Origin: Chitinophagaceae bacterium
GTDB taxonomy: Bacteria > Bacteroidota > Bacteroidia > Chitinophagales > UBA10324
NCBI GenBank assembly: GCA_016704325.1
Contig: JADJAG010000008.1
Location: 62,001 to 126,000 of the forward strand
DNA: 64,000 bases
Direction of reading: 5' to 3'
The position numbers and the translations under genes were made by a program. The number at the start of each line of letters is the position of its first letter. The first letter of the stretch is position 1. The notes under the pieces were generated by a model. It made no database searches. It was given only the letters and a program-made list of their open reading frames with translations, and was not told where the DNA came from. Positions 37,401 through 44,997 of this stretch are shown here, piece by piece.

Positions 37401-39329
37401 AAATACACCAAAGCCGGAAGAAGGTGCTGTAGCAATAGGCGTACAAATTGGAGGAATCGGTTGGCCCACATTATCTACTGTGATATAATCCGTTTTTATC
37501 AATGTATCAGCTGTATTACAAAGTGAAACTCCTGTTACAATTAGTGAAACAGTATAGACCCCTTCACTTGCATAAAGGTGTGTAGGATTTTGTTCGGTAG
37601 AAGTAGTTCCATCACCAAAATCCCATGTATAACCGGTCGCATTCAGACTGCTGTTAATAAAGGTAACAGCCGTAGTGGTGGTACAGAATGAGGTCTGCGG
37701 AGCAGAGAAAATGGCGGTTACCGCATCGTCAAATGGTCCGCCAACGTTCACAGCATACCAGGCATTTACCGTTTGAACAGCCTGGTTCGAGCAATCTCCA
37801 AAAAGGTCCTGTGCCGCCTGTAAAGAAAGATCACGAAAATCGGCATACTCAGAATTTGGTGTGAGATAAACGGTATTGGCACGGAATGCTATTGCTCCGG
37901 CATCTACCAGTCCGATACCTTCCACGAAATAAGAATTGCCTACATCATTTACCCCTTCTCCTCCTTCTGTAAGCAGGTAATACCAATAGTTGCCGACACC
38001 ACTGCCTGAATGTACTTCAGGACAATTGGACCAGTACAAACCATCATAACAATCCGGATTACTGAAATCGTTAGGGTGTGCCATATCCCTGATCAGGTAG
38101 TTAAACTGATCGCCAAGGAACCAGGTACCATTCGGTATATTCAAGAAGCGAATGGTAACACCGAAAATATCGGACATAGATTCATTGATACCACCCGGCT
38201 CGCAAGAGTAAACCAACCCTGACGAATTTTCTGTAACACCATGTGTAAGTTCATGACCACAGACTTCCAGTGAAGTTAAAGGTGTTACACCCATCCCTGC
38301 ATCGCCATCCAGGTAACTCATATAAGTGCCATCCCAGAAAGCGTTGATTCCACCGCCGGCATGTACCAGGCTTTTTAGCTTCTGTGCACCTGCACCATCC
38401 ACCGATTTCCATCCATAATTATCATTATAGTAATCATAGGTGGCTTCCGCTCCAAAGTGTGCATCAAGTGCGTAAATATCGAAACCTCCATTGTAATTCC
38501 AGTCTTTACTGTTGCCGGTAAAGTCATTTGGTTCAGAACCATTGAAAGTTTCTACCCCTGCGCCACGTGTATATTCACGAAGGCGGAAGGTGTTATTGCT
38601 GAAACTGTCGGAAACTATAGGCTGTGTTCCATTGTAGGCTGTAACAGCAGTGCCGGGCACATCTGTTTCATGAATGCGTGATTCTGTTTTCAATACGGTT
38701 CCGCTTTGTGCATCTACATAAATCCATTCCCGTTTCCAGGGGTCTTTTGCGTAAACATCACATTTATACACTAAATGATAACTTCCATCCATGGGAAGAA
38801 TCATCAGTTTGTTATTATTGGCTTCTTCCCGTTCATGCCACCAGGTTTTTGCATTCATATAATTGCAGGCAAACTGATAGGCTTGTGCTGCAGTTATGGA
38901 AGGATTGGCATTGAGTGAAATGCCTTCATACCATTCGCCATTGGCAGAGGCTACATTACCTCCTCTTGAGTGAACATAGTAAACACCATATTCTACCGGA
39001 ACTCCTTTATAATGCTGGCGATAGCGGATGTGGCTAAATCCGGCTTTATCGTCGAATTGGTTGTATTGGATCAGGTCCAGTGTGGCAGGAACTTTCAGGA
39101 CTTCATTCTTCAACCAGTCTTTGGCTTTTGCAACAGGAATCATTTCATTTTCCTGCAGTCGGACAAATGAAATCGTGTTTCTTTTCTGATGCACAGATAC
39201 CAGGGATGCACCTTTATAGAACGTTGTTGCCTGCGCTCCGGTAAAGTGTTTGCTGCCCTTTTGAGCAAAAGTGGCCAGTGTGAAAACGCAAAGCAAGGTC
39301 AGCAATGCGGGCGTAAAGAATTTGTTCAT
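34467..39329 (-). CDS. Secreted M4 (thermolysin-like) metalloprotease with PKD, GEVED, CUB and T9SS domains
   Basis: From the ATG of MNKFFTPALL the protein is 1620 aa. In order: signal peptide (to FAQ), FTP-type propeptide (about 30-220), M4 catalytic domain with HELTH (359-363), third zinc ligand E383 in NESMSD and a later VHSGSGVGNYW His. Then come a PKD repeat, a GEVED-like domain, a second PKD, a CUB domain (CGLSSVNL...), a third PKD, a glutamine-amidotransferase-like segment (FVNNGGTVIMCGA), a beta-sandwich (VSSNDPFNP), two more PKD repeats and a C-terminal T9SS type A sorting domain (NIYPNPFNSQAVIEY, ending KKLVRVN). It should be exported through the outer membrane and cell-surface attached or released to digest protein. 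Confidence 0.95.
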   Translation of the reverse strand: MNKFFTPALLTLLCVFTLATFAQKGSKHFTGAQATTFYKGASLVSVHQKRNTISFVRLQENEMIPVAKAKDWLKNEVLKVPATLDLIQYNQFDDKAGFSHIRYRQHYKGVPVEYGVYYVHSRGGNVASANGEWYEGISLNANPSITAAQAYQFACNYMNAKTWWHEREEANNNKLMILPMDGSYHLVYKCDVYAKDPWKREWIYVDAQSGTVLKTESRIHETDVPGTAVTAYNGTQPIVSDSFSNNTFRLREYTRGAGVETFNGSEPNDFTGNSKDWNYNGGFDIYALDAHFGAEATYDYYNDNYGWKSVDGAGAQKLKSLVHAGGGINAFWDGTYMSYLDGDAGMGVTPLTSLEVCGHELTHGVTENSSGLVYSCEPGGINESMSDIFGVTIRFLNIPNGTWFLGDQFNYLIRDMAHPNDFSNPDCYDGLYWSNCPEVHSGSGVGNYWYYLLTEGGEGVNDVGNSYFVEGIGLVDAGAIAFRANTVYLTPNSEYADFRDLSLQAAQDLFGDCSNQAVQTVNAWYAVNVGGPFDDAVTAIFSAPQTSFCTTTTAVTFINSSLNATGYTWDFGDGTTSTEQNPTHLYASEGVYTVSLIVTGVSLCNTADTLIKTDYITVDNVGQPIPPICTPIATAPSSGFGVFKVVLNEIDNSSLGATEGYQDFSCSDFTHLVAGDPVILSVTTGAGKSEDLRVWIDYNGDGTFNETNELIYQDNAVTGVHSGIIYTPTTAMLNTPLRMRVMDDKAANTITGSCYSPQNGQAEDYSVIFEAVSVAPVAEFTSDVTTVNFGGSVNYFDLSVNVPTSWEWQFEGGTPATSTLQNPTGIVYNDVGSFDVTLKVTNNFGTHTITKPDYILVEPVFNLCGLSSVNLTTGTFHDTGGPAGNYQNNEDCSLLISPPCAGSITLTFSAFASQANNDYLKVYDGQDASAPLLLSVSGFPFPYPQVTGNSGKLFITWTSNSSQANSGYTATYTSVVGGTVTPVADFTISTTTPAYGQSVDFADISTNDPIDFFWEFGDGETSTLPNPSHVFNGSGSYSVKLISANCGGSDTITKTVVVQAAPIVKVNPSSLEVDLNCNTTTANLTFSITNDGGGDLLYNVAESEYNFQGDQPNILALTYGADLSESYPNTINAINTYYPNNTITEINTTNAEDLAAALQNKNVCLITKAIGTASDYLNFAGPLQEFVNNGGTVIMCGAASTKVACLFNTGLISGTYGSLGTNEVLTVVNTTHPITQSLGTSIADGPKNSHSLNLTSNMIDLITYSGGTIVGYESVGYGHVVYVGFDYKVSDVNAGVTMGNTLAWVNSMLVADWVSISPSGDGVLGVGGSQVVNVTINSEGLANGTYTEYIVVSSNDPFNPSDTVLLTVNVDQDNCVSFNATVGCQGEVCFNDSTEAGTTSIDWSFGDGGVSTSNDPCHSYTASGTYEVEMIACGTDGCDTVTQTIDVTIVNAAIAYNPVTVYENEIVSFTSNSSGATSWDWNFGDGGTSTQENPTHLYTQEGTYNVILTAKDGAGCSFITEDFITILAVGITDPSLSFDLNIYPNPFNSQAVIEYSLPQASAVNIEIWNMLGQKVQPVLDNASQSAGTYTYPVSLAEGGIYMVRFAVGETVIWKKLVRVN

Positions 39330-39707
39330 GTAGAATTGTTTAGTGGGTTTCGAGTTTAAATTTAATGATTCATTTGGCAATGGCAAATTAAGTTATCGGA
39401 AGGAAGGTAAAATCGAATGCAATTGCTTAAAAGTTAATTTTGGAAGACAACTGTTAAAGTTATTATGCTGCAGGGGATTAAAGGCTTAAATACAGGCCAT
39501 AAATCCGGATCAGTACCAGGGAATTCCAGATATATGAAACTTGAAAAAGGAGCGATTCAAAAAAATTAAGCGCTCGGAACACAGAGCGATCAAAAGCATG
39601 CAATACAAAGGATGATTGCCACAGGCAATGCATTTTTTTCTAACCTCTTTAGAAGGAACGAGGAAATTCTTTGTGTACCCGGGCTACCTTTCAGTTAGCT
39701 GCTGATA
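39330..39707. other. Leader region of the M4 protease and downstream region of pyrB
   Basis: No gene seen. It should hold the protease promoter, since minus-strand transcription starts on this side. I could not fix -33/-7 elements. A GAGCGATTC/AGCGCTCGGAACACAGAGCG cluster near 39548-39590 is weakly palindromic. Confidence 0.35.
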
Positions 39708-40637
39708 TCAAACTTCCTTTCTTCCGCTTAACAAATACAATACTGCCATACGAATGGCTACCCCGTTTTCTACCTGATCGAGGATGATAGAGTTGGGGGA
39801 ATCAGCCACATCACTGGTTATCTCCACACCACGGTTAATCGGACCCGGATGCATGATGAGTATATCCTTGCCAATTTCATCAAGTAACTTCTTATTGACT
39901 CCGAAGTAGAGGGCATATTCCCGCAGGGAAGCGAAATACTGAATCTCCTGCCGCTCAAGTTGAATACGGAGGATGTTTGCCGCATCACACCATTCCAAGG
40001 CTTTGCGCACATCATATTCTACTTTCACTCCGAGCGACTCGATATACATAGGTATCAAAGTAGGCGGACCTGCAACCATCACTTCAGCACCCAGTTTCTT
40101 AAGACAAAAAATATTGGAAAGCGCCACGCGTGAATGCCTGATGTCTCCTATAATGGCGATCTTCTTGCCTTCCACCTTCCCCAGTTTTTCACGGATGGAA
40201 AATGCATCGAGCAAAGCCTGCGTAGGATGTTCATGTGTGCCATCGCCGGCATTGATGATACTGGCATTGATATGCTGAGAAAGAAAGACCGGAGCTCCCG
40301 GACTCGGATGTCGCATCACCACCATATCTACCTTCATGGCAAGGATATTATTGACGGTATCAATCAATGTCTCGCCTTTCTTCACGGAGGAGCCGGAAGA
40401 AGTAAAATTGATGGTGTCGGCAGACAATCTTTTTTCGGCCAGCTCAAATGAGATGCGTGTACGGGTTGAGTTTTCGAAAAAGAGGTTTACAATGGTAGTA
40501 TCTCGAAGGGAAGGCACTTTTTTAATGGGGCGGTTCAATACCTCTTTGAACTCATCTGCTGACTCAAAGATGATCTCAATATCCTCGCGCGTCAGGTATT
40601 TTATTCCGAGCAGATGTTTAACACTCAGTGCATTCAT
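39708..40637 (-). CDS. pyrB: Aspartate carbamoyltransferase catalytic subunit
   Basis: This enzyme condenses carbamoyl phosphate with aspartate, the first committed step of pyrimidine synthesis. At 309 aa it has all family motifs: FFENSTRTRISFE (carbamoyl-phosphate site), SSVKKGETLIDT, MRHPSPGAPVFL, HPTQALLDA and HPGPINRGVE near the C-terminus. Its start overlaps the upstream pyrR stop by 4 bp. No pyrI regulatory subunit follows, so it probably works as the unregulated trimer or is controlled by PyrR. Confidence 0.97.
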   Translation of the reverse strand: MNALSVKHLLGIKYLTREDIEIIFESADEFKEVLNRPIKKVPSLRDTTIVNLFFENSTRTRISFELAEKRLSADTINFTSSGSSVKKGETLIDTVNNILAMKVDMVVMRHPSPGAPVFLSQHINASIINAGDGTHEHPTQALLDAFSIREKLGKVEGKKIAIIGDIRHSRVALSNIFCLKKLGAEVMVAGPPTLIPMYIESLGVKVEYDVRKALEWCDAANILRIQLERQEIQYFASLREYALYFGVNKKLLDEIGKDILIMHPGPINRGVEITSDVADSPNSIILDQVENGVAIRMAVLYLLSGRKEV

Positions 40638-41185
40638 GGCTCGTTTGGTTTTGCGGGTACAATCCAGATACGGTCACTGCCGTCCACCTTATCCCAATCC
40701 ACTTTCACTCTTTCTGAAGTGAGTGAATCAATCGTTATTCCAACATAATCGGGCTGTATCGGCAATTGCCGGGTGAACCTTCTGTCAACCAGTACCAGCA
40801 ACTCCACCTTGGACGGTCTGCCAAAGTCAAGTAAGGCATCCATGGCAGAACGCACGGTTCTTCCTGAAAACAAGACGTCATCAATCAAAACCACACTTTT
40901 ATTTTCGGTAGAAAACTTAATGCTGGTGGCCTTTGGTGTGAGTTGTTTTTCGGCAGTGCGGTAATCGTCGCGGTAGAAGGTGGGATCAATGATACCGTAA
41001 GCAATAGTTTTGCCGGTAATCTCAGACAATCGTTTATGAATGCGGTCGGAAAGGTAGATGCCCCGTGGCTGAACGCCGATGATGGCCGTATTGGAAAAAT
41101 CCTTTTGTGTTTCAATTAACTGAAAACAAAGCCGGTTGAGCGTGAGAAGAAATCGTTTGCTGTCAAGGATAATACGCGGCTGCAC
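40634..41185 (-). CDS. pyrR: PyrR bifunctional regulator / uracil phosphoribosyltransferase
   Basis: A 183-aa protein of the PyrR family: it binds pyr mRNA in some bacteria and also has uracil phosphoribosyltransferase activity. The PRPP loop VVLIDDVLFSGRT is clear near residue 100, and GVQPRG follows the first helices. The start is GTG at 41183-41185. The gene overlaps pyrB by 4 bp, so the pair is one transcription unit. I did not find a convincing antiterminator/terminator pair in the leader, so attenuation here is unproven. Confidence 0.94.
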   Translation of the reverse strand: MQPRIILDSKRFLLTLNRLCFQLIETQKDFSNTAIIGVQPRGIYLSDRIHKRLSEITGKTIAYGIIDPTFYRDDYRTAEKQLTPKATSIKFSTENKSVVLIDDVLFSGRTVRSAMDALLDFGRPSKVELLVLVDRRFTRQLPIQPDYVGITIDSLTSERVKVDWDKVDGSDRIWIVPAKPNEP

Positions 41186-41247
41186 GCTTTAATAAGTTTT
41201 GGCAAAGATAGTATTCGGAAGTTGATCTTGTATGTATGGGGATTTTT

Positions 41248-41450
41248 GGGGGTACGACAATTCGTTCATCTTGTCAAGCAATGGTTGGTGGGTTAAATGG
41301 TTAAATTGCTAAATGGTTAAATTGCTGCGGCGAAGCCGATTCCAAATACTCAATTCAAGACTTAAGATTCAAGACTTAGGACTTAAGACTCAAGACTTAT
41401 TTTGTCTTAAGTCTTAAATCTATAATCAATATTCAATTTCTCGTACACCC
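41248..41450. mobile_element. MITE-like element with terminal inverted repeats
   Basis: The left end GGGGGTACGACA (41248-41259) and right end TCTCGTACACCC (41439-41450) are inverted repeats matching at 10 of 12 positions. The first 40 bp after the left end match the copy at 61505-61788 almost exactly. The interior is GGYTAAAT octamers, GCGGCGAAGCCGAT, then ACTTAAG and GACTCAAG words. It has no reading frame, so it would depend on a transposase elsewhere. No clear target duplication was seen. Confidence 0.7.
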
Positions 41451-41661
41451 TATTTCAAAGTTACAGGACAACCTGTTTGAGGAAGCTTGAATGGAATGGA
41501 ATAAAATATTATTGATTTGGATTCAGCCGGACCGCAAGTTTACTTAGGAACTCAATGCAAACGCTTTGCAAATTTTAAATAACCACTCCACTAATCTGTC
41601 CAATTTTAATATTATGGCTTAGCAGGCTAAGAATGAACATCCACTCGAATTACAAAACCTG

Positions 41662-41692
41662 TTGGATATCCTGATCAAAAATCTTACTTTAG
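41662..41692 (+). promoter_or_regulatory. Candidate Bacteroidota promoter of comEC
   Basis: TTG (41662-41664), a 20-bp spacer and TACTTTAG (41685-41692) match the TTTG / TAnnTTTG consensus of this phylum's main sigma factor, 43 bp before the comEC ATG. Assigned by pattern only. Confidence 0.4.
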
Positions 41693-41735
41693 TGCTTCGA
41701 AGTTATTTCGGCTATATCTTATATCTATCGTATCT

Positions 41736-43841
41736 ATGAATCACTGGAGTGAATATCCGTTTGTACGGATACTATTTGCTTATCTCGCTGGAATTCTAAT
41801 TTGTCTTTTTACGCCGCTTCAATTTCCTGCCTGGATACTGCCTGTTTTATTCCTTGTTACCTGGCTGGGACAGCTCTACTTGCACAAGAAAGCTATTCGA
41901 ACCTACCGATATACATCAATTATCGGACTTGGTTTTCAACTGGCGGTTTTTGCTTTCGGCAACGTGCATACTTTTGATTGCATTGATATAAATGATGCAC
42001 GCCACTACATTCATATAACGGACAATGCATCATTCCTTGTGGTAAAAATCACAGAGCCGCCTCTTGAAAAAGAACGCAGTATCAAAGTAGTTGTGGAAGT
42101 AATAGCGTACAAAACGGGAGTTGCTGTAAGACCTGCTTTTGGAAAATCTATTCTCTATTTGAGTAAAGACAGTGTTGTTACTTCTTTGTTACATGGCAAT
42201 GTTTTACTGGTGAAAAATAACTTCAGGCAGGTGGCAGCACCTGCTAATCCCGGCCAGTTTGATTATAAAAAATACCTTTGGTACAAAGAAGTATATGCTA
42301 CGGCCTATCTTCAAAAAGATGACTGGCACCTGTTGCCTTTGCAATCCGCCAACCCGCTTTATGCATTTACCTTCCGGCTGCGCGATCTTTCAGTGAATGC
42401 CCTGCAAACTTTTATTACTTCACCGCGTGAAGCAGCAGTTGCAGTAGCATTGGTGATTGGTTTCAAAGACAATATGTCACCGGAAACCATGCAATCATAT
42501 ACGGCTGCAGGAGTGGTGCATGTACTGGCTGTCTCCGGCTTACATGTGGCCATTTTATTTGCCTTACTGCATCAGTTGCTATTCTTTTTGAATCGCAAGA
42601 AATATGGGAAAATCATACAGTCTGTCCTCATCCTTCTTGTAATCTGGATCTTCAGTATGGTTACCGGATTATCGGGCTCAGTGGTACGGGCTGCGACTAT
42701 GTTTTCATTTATCACCATAGGTAAAAACATGAAACAGCCTGTGAACCTGTTCAACCTGCTTGCCTGTTCAGCCATGGTAATACTACTGGCAGATCCATTG
42801 TTGGTGATGGATGTGGGATTTCAACTCTCCTACATTGCCGTGCTTGGCATTGGCACGCTTAACCGCTACATTGATCATTGGCTCCCTCGTGAAAACAAAC
42901 TAATTGACTACCTCTGGAAAATGGTAGCAATGTCTTTAGCCGCACAGATAGCTACGCTTCCGCTGACAACCTATTACTTTCATCAATTCCCCACCTATTT
43001 TTTACTGGCAAACATTGTAGTCATTCCGGCTGCAGGATTGTTACTCCATCTTGGCATTCTGTTGATTGCCATACACTTTCTTCCACCGTTGGCGGCAGTT
43101 ACCGGAGCATTAATCCGATGGATCACCTATGCGATGAATGAGTTTATTGCAAACATTCAGCATCTGCCGGGATCGGTAATTCAATTGCCTGGCATTAACC
43201 TTTTACAATTTCTGCTGCTGGGTATTTTGACTATTGCAGTCAGTCATTATTTCATCACTCTCCGGACAAAATGGTTGTTTACTACGCTTATTTGCCTTAT
43301 CGGACTACCGGCAATACATGCAATTGATGCTTGTCTGCGCTTTCATGAGAATACCATTACGCTTTATTCCTTCAAAGGTGCAAGCGCACTGGAATTTCGG
43401 TCAGGCAATAGCCTGCCATTATTCAAAAAAAATGGATCAATAAGAAGTATGGATTCAATATACCTGCAGCAACGGTGGAGGTTAGCACATATCAGGAATT
43501 TTGAATCATCAGATCAACTAAACGCTTCCAGATCCTTACAAAAACAAGATACCTTAATTATTAATGCTATCTATCAATTCTGCAACTACCGCATGGCTGT
43601 TATTCAACAGCCAATGGTTTCCGATGCCGGCACAAGCAAAATTATAGTTGATGCATTGGTAATTGCCGGAAATCCACGACTGCGACTGGAAGACCTCCTG
43701 GATAAATTTACGACAAACACCATCATTTTCGATGCTACCAACAGCCGTTACCGAATTAATAAATGGGAAGAAGAAGCGAATCATTTCGGTTTGGTTACTT
43801 ATGATGTGAAGATGGATGGGGCGTTTGTGGTGAGGTTGTAG
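41736..43841 (+). CDS. comEC: ComEC/Rec2 family DNA-uptake channel protein
   Basis: A 701-aa polytopic inner-membrane protein. The N-terminal DUF4131 domain has early helices and an OB-like soluble part (about 50-190, with NPGQFDYKKYLWYKEVYATAY shown here by its ends NPGQFDY and VYATAY). The Competence domain (about 230-510) carries the hallmark AAGVVHVLAVSGLHVAILFA and GLSGSVVRAATMFSF. The C-terminal 160 residues lack the HxHxDH metallo-beta-lactamase motif found in many ComEC proteins, which is common in this phylum. It would carry transforming DNA across the membrane. No other com gene is near. Confidence 0.92.
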   Translation: MNHWSEYPFVRILFAYLAGILICLFTPLQFPAWILPVLFLVTWLGQLYLHKKAIRTYRYTSIIGLGFQLAVFAFGNVHTFDCIDINDARHYIHITDNASFLVVKITEPPLEKERSIKVVVEVIAYKTGVAVRPAFGKSILYLSKDSVVTSLLHGNVLLVKNNFRQVAAPANPGQFDYKKYLWYKEVYATAYLQKDDWHLLPLQSANPLYAFTFRLRDLSVNALQTFITSPREAAVAVALVIGFKDNMSPETMQSYTAAGVVHVLAVSGLHVAILFALLHQLLFFLNRKKYGKIIQSVLILLVIWIFSMVTGLSGSVVRAATMFSFITIGKNMKQPVNLFNLLACSAMVILLADPLLVMDVGFQLSYIAVLGIGTLNRYIDHWLPRENKLIDYLWKMVAMSLAAQIATLPLTTYYFHQFPTYFLLANIVVIPAAGLLLHLGILLIAIHFLPPLAAVTGALIRWITYAMNEFIANIQHLPGSVIQLPGINLLQFLLLGILTIAVSHYFITLRTKWLFTTLICLIGLPAIHAIDACLRFHENTITLYSFKGASALEFRSGNSLPLFKKNGSIRSMDSIYLQQRWRLAHIRNFESSDQLNASRSLQKQDTLIINAIYQFCNYRMAVIQQPMVSDAGTSKIIVDALVIAGNPRLRLEDLLDKFTTNTIIFDATNSRYRINKWEEEANHFGLVTYDVKMDGAFVVRL

Positions 43842-44213
43842 GTGGTGGGTTGGTTCTTGGAATGCTTGGGTTGAATGGCTAAATGGCTAAATGGTTGAAT
43901 GGTTGAATGGTTGAATGGTTGAATGGTTGAATGGTTGAATGGCTGAATTGCTATGTGGTTGCATGACCTTTTGGGAACTTTGAAAGCTCATTCCTTTGCG
44001 AGCTTTGCGCGCTTTGCATGATCTAATTTTTAGGTTGAATACCTGAATTGCATAAATGTTAAATGGTTGTGGCTGCGCGACTTTTGGGATAGTACCAAAA
44101 CGGTTTCCGTATGTTCTTAATGCACTGAAAGAGCACGAATTAAATTCGGCATCAGGGATTTGAGTGAAAATAATCAGATAGCTTCTCTATACATTTGCGG
44201 TACAAGCAACTTT
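43842..44213. other. Intergenic stretch with octamer microsatellite
   Basis: Holds the GGTTGAAT array listed separately, a hairpin AAAGCTC-ATTCCTTTGC-GAGCTTT (near 43983-44006) within a CTTTGCGAGCTTTGCGCGCTTTGC repeat-like run, and an upstream leader of the hydratase gene. Confidence 0.45.
43870..43950. repeat. GGTTGAAT octamer microsatellite
   Basis: Six exact consecutive GGTTGAAT units, flanked by GGCTAAAT and GGCTGAAT variants. This is the same octamer family that starts the interiors of the terminal-repeat elements, but without their termini. Confidence 0.85.
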
Positions 44214-44993
44214 ATGAACTTCCATCTTGTAAAAACCGAAAAGCAAGACCGTATTCTTTATATAATTCTGGCGAGGCCGGAAAAGAAAAATGCTTTGAAT
44301 GATCATATGGTGAAAGAGCTGACAGAAGCCCTTCACATGGCAGAGCACGATCCTGCAGTTAAAGTGGTAATACTAAAATCGGAAGGTGATGTCTTCAGCG
44401 CCGGCGCTGACCTCGACTACCTGCAACGGCTGCAACAATTTTCTTATGAAGAAAATCTTGCGGATTCATCTTTGCTCAAAGGTCTACTACTGAAAATATA
44501 TTCATTGAATAAGATTGTGATTGCACAGGTGGAAGGCCATGCCATAGCCGGCGGTTGCGGGCTTGCTTCCGTTTGTGATTTTTGTTTTTCAGTACCGGAA
44601 GCAAAGTTCGGTTATACGGAAGTGAAGATCGGCTTCATACCTGCATTGGTAATGGTATTCCTCATCCGTAAAATCAGTGGTACCAAAGCAAGGGAGCTGT
44701 TGTTTACCGGAAAGTTGATTGCCGCTGAAGAAGCGGCTGCCTGTGGCTTGATTAATGAAGTGATTCCAAAACAAGACATTGCAAAAACCGTCCTGCAATT
44801 TGCTACGAGCCTCTGCGAAGGTGCTTCCGGTCAATCGCTGGCTTCCACCAAAAAAATGTTCACGAAAGTAGTTTCCATGGAATTATCGGAAGCATTGGAA
44901 TATGCCGCTCAGATGAATGCGCAGACGCGCAGCAGTGATGACTGTAAAAGAGGCATTGGTGCATTCCTGAACAAAGAAAAATTCAAATGGTGA
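44214..44993 (+). CDS. Enoyl-CoA hydratase/isomerase family protein
   Basis: A 259-aa crotonase-fold enzyme from the ATG at 44214; the longer frame starts with TTG and adds 18 residues. CoA and oxyanion-hole motifs are present: FSAGADLDYLQ near residue 62 and GHAIAGGCGLASVCDF near 106. The second catalytic Glu lies in FGYTEVKIGF, while the position of the first is Gly, as in methylglutaconyl-CoA hydratase-like members. A role in leucine or fatty-acid breakdown is plausible but not shown. It converges with the ycaQ gene, the two stops lying 4 bp apart. Confidence 0.9.
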   Translation: MNFHLVKTEKQDRILYIILARPEKKNALNDHMVKELTEALHMAEHDPAVKVVILKSEGDVFSAGADLDYLQRLQQFSYEENLADSSLLKGLLLKIYSLNKIVIAQVEGHAIAGGCGLASVCDFCFSVPEAKFGYTEVKIGFIPALVMVFLIRKISGTKARELLFTGKLIAAEEAAACGLINEVIPKQDIAKTVLQFATSLCEGASGQSLASTKKMFTKVVSMELSEALEYAAQMNAQTRSSDDCKRGIGAFLNKEKFKW

Positions 44994-44997
44994 GCTG

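Larger units (their letters stand above)
41186..41735. other. pyrR-comEC divergent intergenic region
   Basis: A 550-bp region. Its first half is the terminal-repeat element at 41248-41450, and the comEC promoter candidate lies at 41662-41692. Between them (41451-41660) I see only AT-rich sequence, including a CAACCTG word shared with the 28310 and 31950 modules. Confidence 0.45.

Noticed and set aside
41186..41250. PyrR-type attenuator before pyrR
   Set aside because: I could not find paired antiterminator and terminator stems or the PyrR-binding loop in this short leader.
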